A DNA stretch of 64,000 nucleotides. It comes from Hymenobacter cavernae (GTDB lineage: Bacteria > Bacteroidota > Bacteroidia > Cytophagales > Hymenobacteraceae). This document shows positions 8,708 to 17,162 of the stretch, one piece after another (the stretch's first letter is position 1; each line of letters opens with the position of its first letter). The notes below the pieces were generated by a model that was not told where the DNA came from, made no database searches, and saw only the letters and a program-made list of their open reading frames with translations. The stretch lies in contig NZ_BMHT01000002.1 of NCBI RefSeq assembly GCF_014641455.1, positions 186,001 through 250,000 on the forward strand. Reading direction: 5' to 3'. Both the position numbers and the translations under genes were made by a program.

Positions 8708-10663
8708 TTAGTTGACGGTCAGGCGCTGGCTGTACGTGCCGGTGGCCGTTTGCAGACGCACCGTGTACACGCCGGCTGCTACGCTACCTAGCTCCAGCGA
8801 ACGAACCGTTTCGGCCGAAGCTGGCAGCGTCTGGTGCCGCACCGACTGGCCCAGCGTGTTCACCAATGACACGTCAATGGCTTGGCGGGTCAGGTTGGCA
8901 GGCAGGCTCAGGGACACGCGGCCGCTTTCGGCCGGGTTGGGGTACAGGAAGATAGACGCACTAGCGGCGCTGGCAGCCTTGGTGCCCAGCACGGTGTTCT
9001 TCACGTACTCGCGCAGCCACACCAGGGCCGACCGCTCCGTGTTATCAGCATTCACCAGGTAAGCGCCCTGGGCGGTACGCCAGTGACCAATGCGGTGGCC
9101 CCACATCGTTACACCTTTGATGGCTGGATACTCCCAGAACAACGGAAACACGCGCTGGTACTCGGCCAACTGCGCGGCATCAGTCAGGCCATCCGAGTCG
9201 TACTCGGTGATGTAAAGCGGTACTCCTGGAGCTGCCAGAATATCTAGGTTGGATTTCAGCGTCGTTACCGACGTAGAAGCCGTTGAGAAGGCGTGGCCCT
9301 GAATGCCGACACCATCAATCAGGTTGCGGGCCTTGAGCAGATTGATCATTGTGACCATCTTCTCTGCATTCACCCGTTCGTTTTCCACACTGTACTCGTT
9401 CAGCACCAGCTTAGCATTTGGGAAGTACTGGCGAGCCATCGTGAAGGACTTGATGATCCAGTCGTAACCAGTAGTGCCGGCGCCACCCAGCGCGTTGATG
9501 TAGCCGCCACCAGACGGATCTGGGGAGCCTACTGGTATGCTGCCTCCTCCGGTTGTTACCAAGCCGGTGGGGGGAGTGTGAATCGGCTCGTTCACAACAT
9601 CAATGAAGTCGATGTTGGGGTAACGAGTTGCTACGGCCGAAAACCAGGCAGTGATGGCCGCCAGTTGGTCGGCATCCGACAATCCTTTGAGCCAGGTTGG
9701 CTGCTGAGAACCCCAGATGAGCGTGTGCATCCGGAACGGGCCGCCAATCTTGCGGCTCCGGTTGTAGGCGCTATCCAGTTCGGTCCAGTTGTAAGAGCCA
9801 CGAGTGCCTTCCACGCTGCCCCACTTACCGCCATTTTCGGGCGTTACCGAGTTCCAGTATTTCTGGAAGTATAAGGACTGCTGCAAGCTGTAGGCAGAAC
9901 CTAGGTACTTCGATTTCCCAGTAGCCAGAGGCGGACCATTAGGCACGAAGGCTACCGGCGGCGTAGTTGAGCCCTGCTGACCAGCGTCGAGGTTAGCCAC
10001 TGTGAAATAAAGTCCGGTAGTACCAAACACGAACTTGTCGAAATCGAGGCCATCCTCACGAGCACCAATCTGGAAGGTTTGCGTCAGAGCACCAGCAGGC
10101 ACGGTGAAGGTGGTAGCTGCGCTGCCATTCACCGTGAACTTCGACATATCGACCCACTTCCAAACCCCAGTGCCTGCACCACCAGCACCATCAACAGCCA
10201 AGCTGTTGCCAGCGATGTAACCGACGTTGTTAAGGCCATTGGCTGTTACCCAATCGGCGCTGGTAACAGAGAAATCCTTGGAGCCGAATGTTTTGGCGTA
10301 GAAGTAGCTGTCGTCGTTGGCTCCGCCCGAACCCACTCGCATGCGAGCGTAAAGGTCATAGGTACCAGGTCCAGGGAAAGTAACTGTGAAGGTTAATACT
10401 CGTGCGGCAGTGCCAGGCGCTGAGCCCCCACTCGGTACAGAGGCTACATCGGAGAGCGAAGTAGCATACGTAATAGCCGGCGTGGTCCCGTTTGCAGCTA
10501 TCGTCCGCACGGCCCAGTCGCCGGTAGTAGCGCCGGTAGCGGGCGGCGTGGTAGAGGTGCCGGCCTCAGCTTCCACCACCACGGGCAGGTTCTGAGCGGA
10601 GAGCGTAAAGTGACTGCCAAGCGCCGTCACTAAAGCAAAAGTTAAGAGTCGATGTTTCTTCAT
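8708..10663 (-). CDS. Secreted GH10 endo-1,4-beta-xylanase with T9SS tail
   Basis: Hydrolyses xylan outside the cell. The 651-residue protein has a signal peptide (MKKHRLLTFALVTALGSHF, ending in SAQ), then a beta-rich N-terminal module (about 25-230, starting VVVEAEAG) of carbohydrate-binding type. The GH10 barrel follows (about 250-560). The acid/base Glu359 is in DVVNEP and the nucleophile Glu487 in YITEYDSDG. A C-terminal type IX sorting domain begins with FLYPNPAESG and ends YTVRLQTATGTYSQRLTVN. The ATG at 10663 was chosen because it starts the signal peptide. Two LacI-type operators lie 140-190 nt upstream, and a terminator follows. Confidence 0.93.
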   Translation of the reverse strand: MKKHRLLTFALVTALGSHFTLSAQNLPVVVEAEAGTSTTPPATGATTGDWAVRTIAANGTTPAITYATSLSDVASVPSGGSAPGTAARVLTFTVTFPGPGTYDLYARMRVGSGGANDDSYFYAKTFGSKDFSVTSADWVTANGLNNVGYIAGNSLAVDGAGGAGTGVWKWVDMSKFTVNGSAATTFTVPAGALTQTFQIGAREDGLDFDKFVFGTTGLYFTVANLDAGQQGSTTPPVAFVPNGPPLATGKSKYLGSAYSLQQSLYFQKYWNSVTPENGGKWGSVEGTRGSYNWTELDSAYNRSRKIGGPFRMHTLIWGSQQPTWLKGLSDADQLAAITAWFSAVATRYPNIDFIDVVNEPIHTPPTGLVTTGGGSIPVGSPDPSGGGYINALGGAGTTGYDWIIKSFTMARQYFPNAKLVLNEYSVENERVNAEKMVTMINLLKARNLIDGVGIQGHAFSTASTSVTTLKSNLDILAAPGVPLYITEYDSDGLTDAAQLAEYQRVFPLFWEYPAIKGVTMWGHRIGHWRTAQGAYLVNADNTERSALVWLREYVKNTVLGTKAASAASASIFLYPNPAESGRVSLSLPANLTRQAIDVSLVNTLGQSVRHQTLPASAETVRSLELGSVAAGVYTVRLQTATGTYSQRLTVN

Positions 10664-10802
10664 GCTGAAGAGAGAATGTGTGAGAAAAGTGTGGGACAAA
10701 TAGCAGGTAACTGTATTGCAAGATTCTAATACCACTTTAAAAGTAAAGAGGAAATACGAGCTTCACTACTACACAACAGCTCCATAAACCATATTTCTTC
10801 TC

Positions 10803-10855
10803 GCAAACGTTTGTGATAGTTAGAAAACCTTTTAGTAGGCTTAGAAAACGTTTGC
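10803..10855. promoter_or_regulatory. Two LacI-family-type operator palindromes upstream of xylanase
   Basis: GCAAACGTTTGT (10803-10814, core CAAACGTTTG) and GAAAACGTTTGC (10844-10855, core AAACGTTT) are near-perfect palindromes with the central CG typical of LacI/GalR-family sites. Their centres are 41 bp apart, about four helical turns, which suits a looping or tandem-dimer arrangement. They lie between the divergent ends of nothing else but the xylanase promoter region, so sugar-responsive control of the xylanase is inferred. Confidence 0.6.
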
Positions 10856-10883
10856 AACTAGTGGTAAGCAGGTCCAGCACCTA

Positions 10884-10949
10884 GGATAGATTCTATCCGG
10901 GCTTACCTAGGTACCAAACAAAAAGCACCAGCCAGAGCCAGTGCTTTTT
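10884..10949 (-). terminator. Intrinsic terminator of the M13 peptidase gene, with adjacent dyad
   Basis: On the minus strand AAAAAGCAC pairs with GTGCTTTTT (plus 10920-10949), with a T-run at the end, 22 nt past the M13 peptidase stop. Next to it is a 15-nt palindrome GGATAGATTCTATCC (10884-10898) bracketed by two CCTAGG hexamers. The role of that dyad is unknown. Confidence 0.75.
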
Positions 10950-10970
10950 CTAACGCAAACCTAGCTTGCG

Positions 10971-13094
10971 CTACCAGATCTTGGCGCGGTCAGTGGTGGC
11001 GCGCACCATCTTCTGGCCCTCCTTGCAGCCGAAGGCATCGTAGAATTGCGGCATATTCATCAGCGGCCCGATGGTGCGGTATTGGCCCGGCGAGTGCGGG
11101 TCCGTCAGAATTTGCTGGCGCAGGGCTTCCGGGCGGATGTTCTGGCGTCGTAGCTGCGCCCAGCTCAGGAAGAAGCGCTGCTCGGGCGTGAAGCCGTCGT
11201 AGAGCGGACGTGGGTTATTGCCGTACTTCTGCTGAAGCTGCTTTTCGAGGGCGCCGTACACAATGGTGAGGCCAGCGAAGTCGGCCAGGTTCTCGCCCAT
11301 TGTCAGTTTGCCGTTTACGTGCACCGAATCGAGCGGCGAGAAGGCGTCGTACTGGCGACCCACCACGGCGGCGCGCTTCGTAAACTCGGCCGCGTCGGCG
11401 GGTGTCCACCAGTCGCGTAGGTTGCCGTCGGCGTCGTATTGCCGGCCCTGGTCGTCGAAGCCGTGGGTCATTTCGTGGCCCATCACGCCCCCGATAGCGC
11501 CGTAGTTCACGGCATCATCGGCGTTCGGGTCGAAGAAGGGTGGCTGAAGGTAGCCCGCCGGAAACACGATTTCGTTCATCGGCGGATTGTAATAGGCATT
11601 GATCGTGGAGGGCGTCATTCCCCACTCGTTGCGGTCGATAGGGCCGCCGTACTTCCTGGCTTCCTTCTGATACTCCCATACGCGCGCCGCCAGCAGGTTT
11701 TTCACGTACGACTCGCGGGTGATGGTCAGAGCGGAGTAGTCCTTCCAAACATCCGGATAGCCGATCTTTACACGCAGCGCATTCAGCTTTTTCAGGGCTT
11801 CGGCTTTAGTGGCGTCGCTCATCCAGGTGTTGGTCTGAATGTGCTCGGCCATTGATGCCTTGATGTTGCCGACCATCTCCAGCGCCTTTTTCTTCGCTGC
11901 CGGCGAGAAGGCCTTGTCCACGTACAGTTGGCCGAACGCTTCGCCAAGCGTGGCGTCGGTTGAGGCCAGCATCCGCTTCCAGCGCGTGGGCTGCTGCTTG
12001 GTGCCGGCCAGCACCTGCTGGTAGCGGAAAGCTTCATCGACATACGCTTTGGGCAATGCTGTAGCCACCGAGCGCACCAGATGCCAGCGCATGTAGGTTT
12101 TGAGGTCGGCCAGCGGCTCGGTTTTGAATACGGTGTTTACCTCATCGAAAAAGGCCGGCTGCCCGACAATCACTTCCTGAGCTTTACTTAATTGTAAATC
12201 AGCGAGAAGGCGCGGCAAACCTAGGTTGGGGTAGCGCTTCTGGGCGGCGGCTACGGTTAGCTTATTATAGTTGGCCTGCGGGTCGCGCAGCTCCACGCGG
12301 GTGCGGGCAGCTTTGGCAAGGCGCGTTTCGATGCGCTCAACCGCCGCGGCATTCTTCTGCGCCGTAGCGGCATCGTCGCCGAGCAAGCCAAACATATTGC
12401 GCAAATACGTGCGGTAAGCGCCCCGGATGGTTTCGGTGCGGCCATCCTGTTTGAAGTAGTAGTCGCGGTCAGGCAGGGTGAGGCCGCCCTGAGCCAGCCC
12501 TACTGCATACTGCGTGGAAATCTTATCGTCTACATCGACACTAGCGCGGAAGAAGGCGCCGGTTTGCAGCAGCTTCTGCCGGGCCACTAGGTTGGGTAGG
12601 CCGTTGCGGTCTTTCAGCGCGGCAATCCGGTTCAGCTCCGGCCGCAGCGGCGCTAGGCCGGCTTTTTCAATTGCTACGGTATCCATGCCGGCCGCGTAGA
12701 AGTCTCCTACTTTCTGCAAGTTGCTGCCCTGCGGCGCGTTCGGGTTGGCGGCCGCTTCTTCCAGAATCTGGCGCAGCAGCGCCTGGGTTCGGTCGCCGAG
12801 CAGGTTGCGCGGGCCCCAGCTGGAAGCATACGCCGGCACGGGGTTGTTCTTCAGCCAGTTGCCGCCCGAATACTGAAAAAAATCGTCGCACGGCAACACC
12901 GAACGATCGAGGTCAGCCATGTCCAGGCCCACGCCTTTCAGCACGGGGCCTTCCTTGGCAGGAGCAGGAGCAACGGCCGTGGACCCTACGCTGGCGGTGG
13001 TATCCTGGGGCGCCTTGGTACTGGTTGCGCAGCCAGCCAAGGCCAGGCTGGCGCCGGCTATACCGGCCAAAAGCAGATGGTTATAGTTCTTCAT
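10971..13094 (-). CDS. M13-family zinc metallopeptidase (neprilysin/PepO-like) lipoprotein
   Basis: An exported oligopeptidase of 707 residues. The N-terminus has a lipoprotein signal with lipobox LAGC (MKNYNHLLLAGIAG..LALAGC), so it is probably anchored in the periplasm or outer membrane. The zinc site is H540-E541-M-T-H544, with the third ligand in ENLADFAG about 60 residues later. NAYYNPPMNEIVFPAG and the C-terminal Cys/Trp (GCKEGQ, ending KIW) are also family marks. The ATG at 13094 is chosen over an upstream one because the signal peptide begins there. Substrate is unknown; bacterial members usually cleave short peptides. Confidence 0.93.
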   Translation of the reverse strand: MKNYNHLLLAGIAGASLALAGCATSTKAPQDTTASVGSTAVAPAPAKEGPVLKGVGLDMADLDRSVLPCDDFFQYSGGNWLKNNPVPAYASSWGPRNLLGDRTQALLRQILEEAAANPNAPQGSNLQKVGDFYAAGMDTVAIEKAGLAPLRPELNRIAALKDRNGLPNLVARQKLLQTGAFFRASVDVDDKISTQYAVGLAQGGLTLPDRDYYFKQDGRTETIRGAYRTYLRNMFGLLGDDAATAQKNAAAVERIETRLAKAARTRVELRDPQANYNKLTVAAAQKRYPNLGLPRLLADLQLSKAQEVIVGQPAFFDEVNTVFKTEPLADLKTYMRWHLVRSVATALPKAYVDEAFRYQQVLAGTKQQPTRWKRMLASTDATLGEAFGQLYVDKAFSPAAKKKALEMVGNIKASMAEHIQTNTWMSDATKAEALKKLNALRVKIGYPDVWKDYSALTITRESYVKNLLAARVWEYQKEARKYGGPIDRNEWGMTPSTINAYYNPPMNEIVFPAGYLQPPFFDPNADDAVNYGAIGGVMGHEMTHGFDDQGRQYDADGNLRDWWTPADAAEFTKRAAVVGRQYDAFSPLDSVHVNGKLTMGENLADFAGLTIVYGALEKQLQQKYGNNPRPLYDGFTPEQRFFLSWAQLRRQNIRPEALRQQILTDPHSPGQYRTIGPLMNMPQFYDAFGCKEGQKMVRATTDRAKIW

Positions 13095-13749
13095 AGAGGA
13101 TGCGGATTGCAACAAAGTCCGCAGTACGAAAGCTGAATAGAATGGTGGTCAAAGTCGCCGAGCACCCGACCTAGGTTGCTTCCGGTACGAGCAGGAACCT
13201 AGGTTGCTTCTACTCTTTTTGTAGTTACCTCTCGCTGTTCTGCCCACGCGGACGTTCCGGCCAGCAAGCCACTCCGCGACTATGCAACTGACCAGCCCGC
13301 AACCACGCGGCTTAGTACGGCTTCTTGGATAAAGGCTCAATCCATTGACTACCAACAATCAACCAACAATACATTAAATATTTATGTATCTTAATCTATA
13401 ATTACTTTAACTTAATTGTGCAGTTCTTCGTACGGGTTGACGCCGGTTCTACCAGGAAGGTCTTCCTAGATCGGTACCTCGTTAATTCTTGTCATCACCT
13501 GTACTTCTCCGTTCAATTCACACCTTTCAACCGCCTAGTTTATGCAACACTCTGCTTCCCAAAGACACCCTTCCAACTACCGAGCTTTACGAATTCAAGT
13601 TTTCGGTGAAAAAATTTAATTACCAGGAAGTTAATACAATTTGTTTTTGAAAAAGCTATATTCGCTACTGTCCTATGTAGAGTTTGGTCCATTCAGCCAA
13701 GCACTACGATCTTGGTCAGCGGCTTTTATGCTTTTGCTGTTGTTTTTTT
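13095..13749. other. Non-coding region upstream of the EPS locus
   Basis: About 650 nt, becoming AT-rich after 13360. It holds a direct repeat of ACCTAGGTTGCTTC at about 13170 and 13198, separated by a few bases, and the leader of the exopolysaccharide operon. No convincing reading frame was found. No exact TAnnTTTG promoter element could be placed; a relaxed version (TAGAGTTTG) occurs near 13678. Confidence 0.55.
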
Positions 13750-14535
13750 ATGCATAAAGTCCAGAAAACTGGGTCGATCCTGTGCTTGTTGTTGGTGTTC
13801 CTAGGTTTGCAAAGCTGCGTAACGCAAGGTAAGCTGCCGTACCTGCAAGGGCGTAAGTATTCCACGCAAACGCCTACTTCCGTCGATAATGCGCCACCGG
13901 CTTACCATATTCAACCCAACGACGTGCTCAGCATTCGGGTGCAGAGCGCGCAACCCGCTCTCAGCGAGCTTTTTAATCTAACCGGCACCCAATCCATCTA
14001 CTCCGGCGAGCCAGGCACACTGTACCTGTCGGGCTACCCGGTCGACGAAACCGGCAACATCACCTTGCCTACGGTGGGCAAAGTGACGGTCCGGAACCTG
14101 ACCCTCGACCAGGCCCAGCGCCAGGTGCAGCAGCAGGTGGCCCGCTACGTGCGCGATGCTAACGTGCTAGTGAAGCTGCTGAGCTTCAAGATTACGGTGT
14201 TGGGGGAGGTGCGCACGCCGGGGCGCTACTTCATCTACAATCCCCAGGCAACGGTACTGGAAGGCCTAGGCATGGCCAACGACCTCACTGAGTTTGGCAA
14301 CCGCCGGAACGTCAAGCTTATCCGGCAGACGTCTAAGGGCTCGGAAGTGGTTTTGCTGGACCTGACAGATCCGAAGCTACTGGAGTCGCCGTACTATTAT
14401 CTGCGGCCGAATGATGCCTTATATGTAGAGCCGCTGCGGGCCCGCACCGCGCGCGGCAACGCCACCAACCTAGCCCTCATCTTCTCGGGTATCTCGGCCG
14501 TGGTGCTGCTGCTGAATTTCGTAATCAACAAGTAA
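13750..14535 (+). CDS. Polysaccharide export lipoprotein (Wza-like)
   Basis: The outer-membrane or periplasmic export component for exopolysaccharide, 261 residues. The ATG at 13750 starts a lipoprotein signal (MHKVQKTGSILCLLLVFLG) with Cys in GLQSC. A Poly_export domain follows (YHIQPNDVLSIRVQSAQPALSELF and DETGNITLPTVGKVTVRNLTLD), then an SLBB-type segment (FKITVLGEVRTPGRYF). A hydrophobic C-terminal helix (LALIFSGISAVVLLLNFVINK) may replace the Wza amphipathic pore helix. It lies 47 nt upstream of the tyrosine kinase gene, the usual Wza-Wzc pairing. Confidence 0.92.
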   Translation: MHKVQKTGSILCLLLVFLGLQSCVTQGKLPYLQGRKYSTQTPTSVDNAPPAYHIQPNDVLSIRVQSAQPALSELFNLTGTQSIYSGEPGTLYLSGYPVDETGNITLPTVGKVTVRNLTLDQAQRQVQQQVARYVRDANVLVKLLSFKITVLGEVRTPGRYFIYNPQATVLEGLGMANDLTEFGNRRNVKLIRQTSKGSEVVLLDLTDPKLLESPYYYLRPNDALYVEPLRARTARGNATNLALIFSGISAVVLLLNFVINK

Positions 14536-14582
14536 TCAATTAGCTGTTCCGCTACTTTCCCTTCACTCTCTAATCCGCTGGT

Positions 14583-16964
14583 ATGGAATCACGTCATACA
14601 GCTTCCGACGAAATTGACTTGCACGAGCTGTTTTTCAAGCTCAGCAAGCGCTGGCCGCTTTTCCTGGCTTCCCTGCTCATCGCCGGCCTTTGCGCCTGGA
14701 TGTATCTGCAAGTGAAAGCCCCCACTTATGATTTTCGCTCGACGCTGCTGGTAGGCAACCAGAGCACGGGCTCCAAGCAGGCCCAGGAGCTTCTGCAACT
14801 CCTTGATCCTAAGGACAAAGGCATGAAGCTGGAGGACGAAATCGGCTTACTGACTTCGACCGACATGCTGCGCCGTACCCTGACGCGCCTACCCTTCGAC
14901 GTATCGTACTACACCGTGCCCGATTCGTGGCTGAACTCGGTGAAGAAGCTCAAGGTACGTGAGCAGGCCATTGGGGCGGTACCGTTTCGGGTGCTGCCGG
15001 TGGCCGGCAAGCCGCAGCTCGTGGGCGTGCCAATCTATGTGGAGCCCCTTTCGGATGGGCGCTACCGCGTGCACGCCGAGGTGAAGAAAGGCGAGCTGCA
15101 CCAGTTGGCTTCGGGCGAGTTGGTGCGGGAAGTGACAGATACCGAGCTCGACCAGACCGTGCGAGCCGGTGAAACTCTGAGTAATCCGCTGCTAACGGCC
15201 GTTATTGCTGCCGAACCGAACTACCCGGCCATTCCGACCAAGGAACGCTACTTCTTCAAGCTCCACGACATGCCCGGCCTGATAGGCGACTATCAAAACC
15301 GGTTGAAGGTTCGCCCCATTGACCATGAATCACGCATTCTGGAACTGACTACGCAAGGCTCAGTACCTAGCAAGGAAACGCAGTTTCTGAACACGCTGAT
15401 GGCCGTGTACGTGGAGGAGGACCTGAATCAGAAAAACCAGATTGGCCGCAAGACCATTGCTTTCCTCGACAACGAAATCGATAAAATCTCGCAGGCTCGC
15501 GTGAGTGCGGCCGAGGCGGTTAGCTCCTTCCGGGCTTCGGCGGGCGTGGTGGATGCGGGCGCACAATCGGGCGCGGGCATTCAGCGCCAGGGCGAGCTGC
15601 AAACCACCCAGGCGCGCTTGGCTACCAACCTCAAGTATTACCAAAACATGCTGGGCTACATGCGGTCGAAGCGGGCTGCCGGGCAAGTGGCTTCGCCCAG
15701 CAGCGCGGGCATCGACGATCCGGCGGTGCTTTCCCTGGTGCAGCAGCTTGCTAAGCTCAATGCAGAGCGCGCTACGCTGGCAGTTAATGCCAGCGCTATC
15801 AACCCGCAGCTTGTCATCTTGGATGAGCAGATTGGCACTACGAAGGAGGCGCTGATTCAGACCCTAGGTAACCTGATTCACACGGCTAATATCGGCTTGC
15901 GCGATGCCAACCAGCAACTTGCGCAGGTGCGCACCCAGATCAGCCAGATGCCGGAAAACGAGCGCCGTTTGGCGGCCCTGCAAACCCGTAGCAACTTTAC
16001 CGACAAGAACTATAACATGTTGGTAGAGAAGCGTAACGAAGCTGCTATTGCGCTGGCTACCAACACCACTGACAAGAAAGTAGTTGATCCGGCCAAGCAG
16101 AACGGCATCGGTCCGTCGGCCCCGAAGCCGGGCTTGGTGGCGCTGATAGCCTTACTGGCCGGCGTGGCCATCCCGATCGGTGTGGTGCTGCTAGGCACTA
16201 AAACCAACCGCCGTATTCAGAGCAAGGAAGACCTTTCGAAGGTTACCAACATTCCGCTGCTGGGTGTAGTGCCGCATGGTACCAGCGCCGATAAGCAGCT
16301 GATGCTGCACGACCCGCGCAGCCCGATTTCGGAGGCTTTCCGCTCGATTCGGGTGAGCTTGCAGTACCTGTCTACAGGGCCGGATAAGCGGTTCATCGGC
16401 GTCACCTCATCGGTCCCGGGTGAGGGCAAAACCTTCTGCACCGTGAACCTAGCTGCTGAGCTAGCCCAGGGTGGCCGCCGCGTGATCTTGCTGGAGTGCG
16501 ACATGCGTCGCCCGACGATGGCCGGCTACTTCGGCATCGATACGCGCCGGGAGCATGGCCTGAGCACGTACCTAGCCGGCACCAGCACCCTGGAGGAAGC
16601 CCGCGTTGCCACCGACGTACCGAACCTGGACGCCGTGTGCTGCGGCCCGATCCCGGAGAACCCCACGCAGCTGCTGGAAAGCAAGCGCCTGAGCGACCTG
16701 ATGCACCAGCTTCGGGAAGACTACGACTACGTGCTGGTCGACATTCCGCCGATGGGCTACGTGGCCGAGTTCTTCGTGCTGCTGCGCTACCTCGATGCCA
16801 ACATCTACGTGGTGCGCCAGAACTACACCGACCGCGGCCTGGTGAACCAGATCAGCGAGCTGCACCGCGACCAGAAGGTGAAGCAGATCTATATGATTAT
16901 CAATGACGTGCACTTCGCACAAACCTACGAGTACCGCTACAAAGGCAAATCATCGATCTACTAA
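14583..16964 (+). CDS. Wzc-like chain-length regulator and bacterial tyrosine kinase
   Basis: A 793-residue inner-membrane co-polymerase fused to a BY-kinase. Residues about 10-40 contain a Wzz motif and TM1 (WPLFLASLLIAGLCAWMYL). A long coiled-coil periplasmic part follows, then TM2 near 515 (PGLVALIALLAGVAIPIGVV). The cytosolic kinase has Walker A VPGEGKT (about 611-617), Walker A' LLECDMRRPTM and Walker B VLVDIPPMG. The C-terminal tail YEYRYKGKSSIY has four tyrosines, the autophosphorylation cluster. Both domains are in one chain, as in proteobacterial Wzc. No partner phosphatase gene is seen nearby. Confidence 0.95.
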   Translation: MESRHTASDEIDLHELFFKLSKRWPLFLASLLIAGLCAWMYLQVKAPTYDFRSTLLVGNQSTGSKQAQELLQLLDPKDKGMKLEDEIGLLTSTDMLRRTLTRLPFDVSYYTVPDSWLNSVKKLKVREQAIGAVPFRVLPVAGKPQLVGVPIYVEPLSDGRYRVHAEVKKGELHQLASGELVREVTDTELDQTVRAGETLSNPLLTAVIAAEPNYPAIPTKERYFFKLHDMPGLIGDYQNRLKVRPIDHESRILELTTQGSVPSKETQFLNTLMAVYVEEDLNQKNQIGRKTIAFLDNEIDKISQARVSAAEAVSSFRASAGVVDAGAQSGAGIQRQGELQTTQARLATNLKYYQNMLGYMRSKRAAGQVASPSSAGIDDPAVLSLVQQLAKLNAERATLAVNASAINPQLVILDEQIGTTKEALIQTLGNLIHTANIGLRDANQQLAQVRTQISQMPENERRLAALQTRSNFTDKNYNMLVEKRNEAAIALATNTTDKKVVDPAKQNGIGPSAPKPGLVALIALLAGVAIPIGVVLLGTKTNRRIQSKEDLSKVTNIPLLGVVPHGTSADKQLMLHDPRSPISEAFRSIRVSLQYLSTGPDKRFIGVTSSVPGEGKTFCTVNLAAELAQGGRRVILLECDMRRPTMAGYFGIDTRREHGLSTYLAGTSTLEEARVATDVPNLDAVCCGPIPENPTQLLESKRLSDLMHQLREDYDYVLVDIPPMGYVAEFFVLLRYLDANIYVVRQNYTDRGLVNQISELHRDQKVKQIYMIINDVHFAQTYEYRYKGKSSIY

Positions 16965-16968
16965 CCTA

Positions 16969-17053
16969 TTTGTCATTCCGAGCTGAGCGAGGAATCTGAG
17001 GTAAATACCTAGGTTCTGAAACTCAGATTCCTCGCTTCGCTCGGAATGACAAA
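16969..17053. repeat. Long inverted repeat, 'GTCATTCCGAGC...GAGGAATCTGAG' family
   Basis: Arms 16969-17000 and 17022-17053 match as reverse complements at 30 of 32 positions, with a CCTAGG in the loop. It starts 5 nt after the kinase stop and separates the wza-wzc pair from the flippase gene. It resembles the element at 163-268 (GAAATCTC versus GGAATCTG), so the two families may be related. Confidence 0.85.
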
Positions 17054-17162
17054 CTGTGCTTACCCTACCTATCTTTTACCCCGCTCCTGCCACTCTCTCC
17101 CCGCGCGCAGAACCGGAACTCCGCTGCTCACACACCTTCTTGCTCGTTTTATTGCTTATTCT

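Noticed and set aside
13418..13609. 63-residue frame upstream of the EPS locus
   Set aside because: AT-rich, with no family resemblance and no promoter or ribosome-binding context; probably leader sequence.
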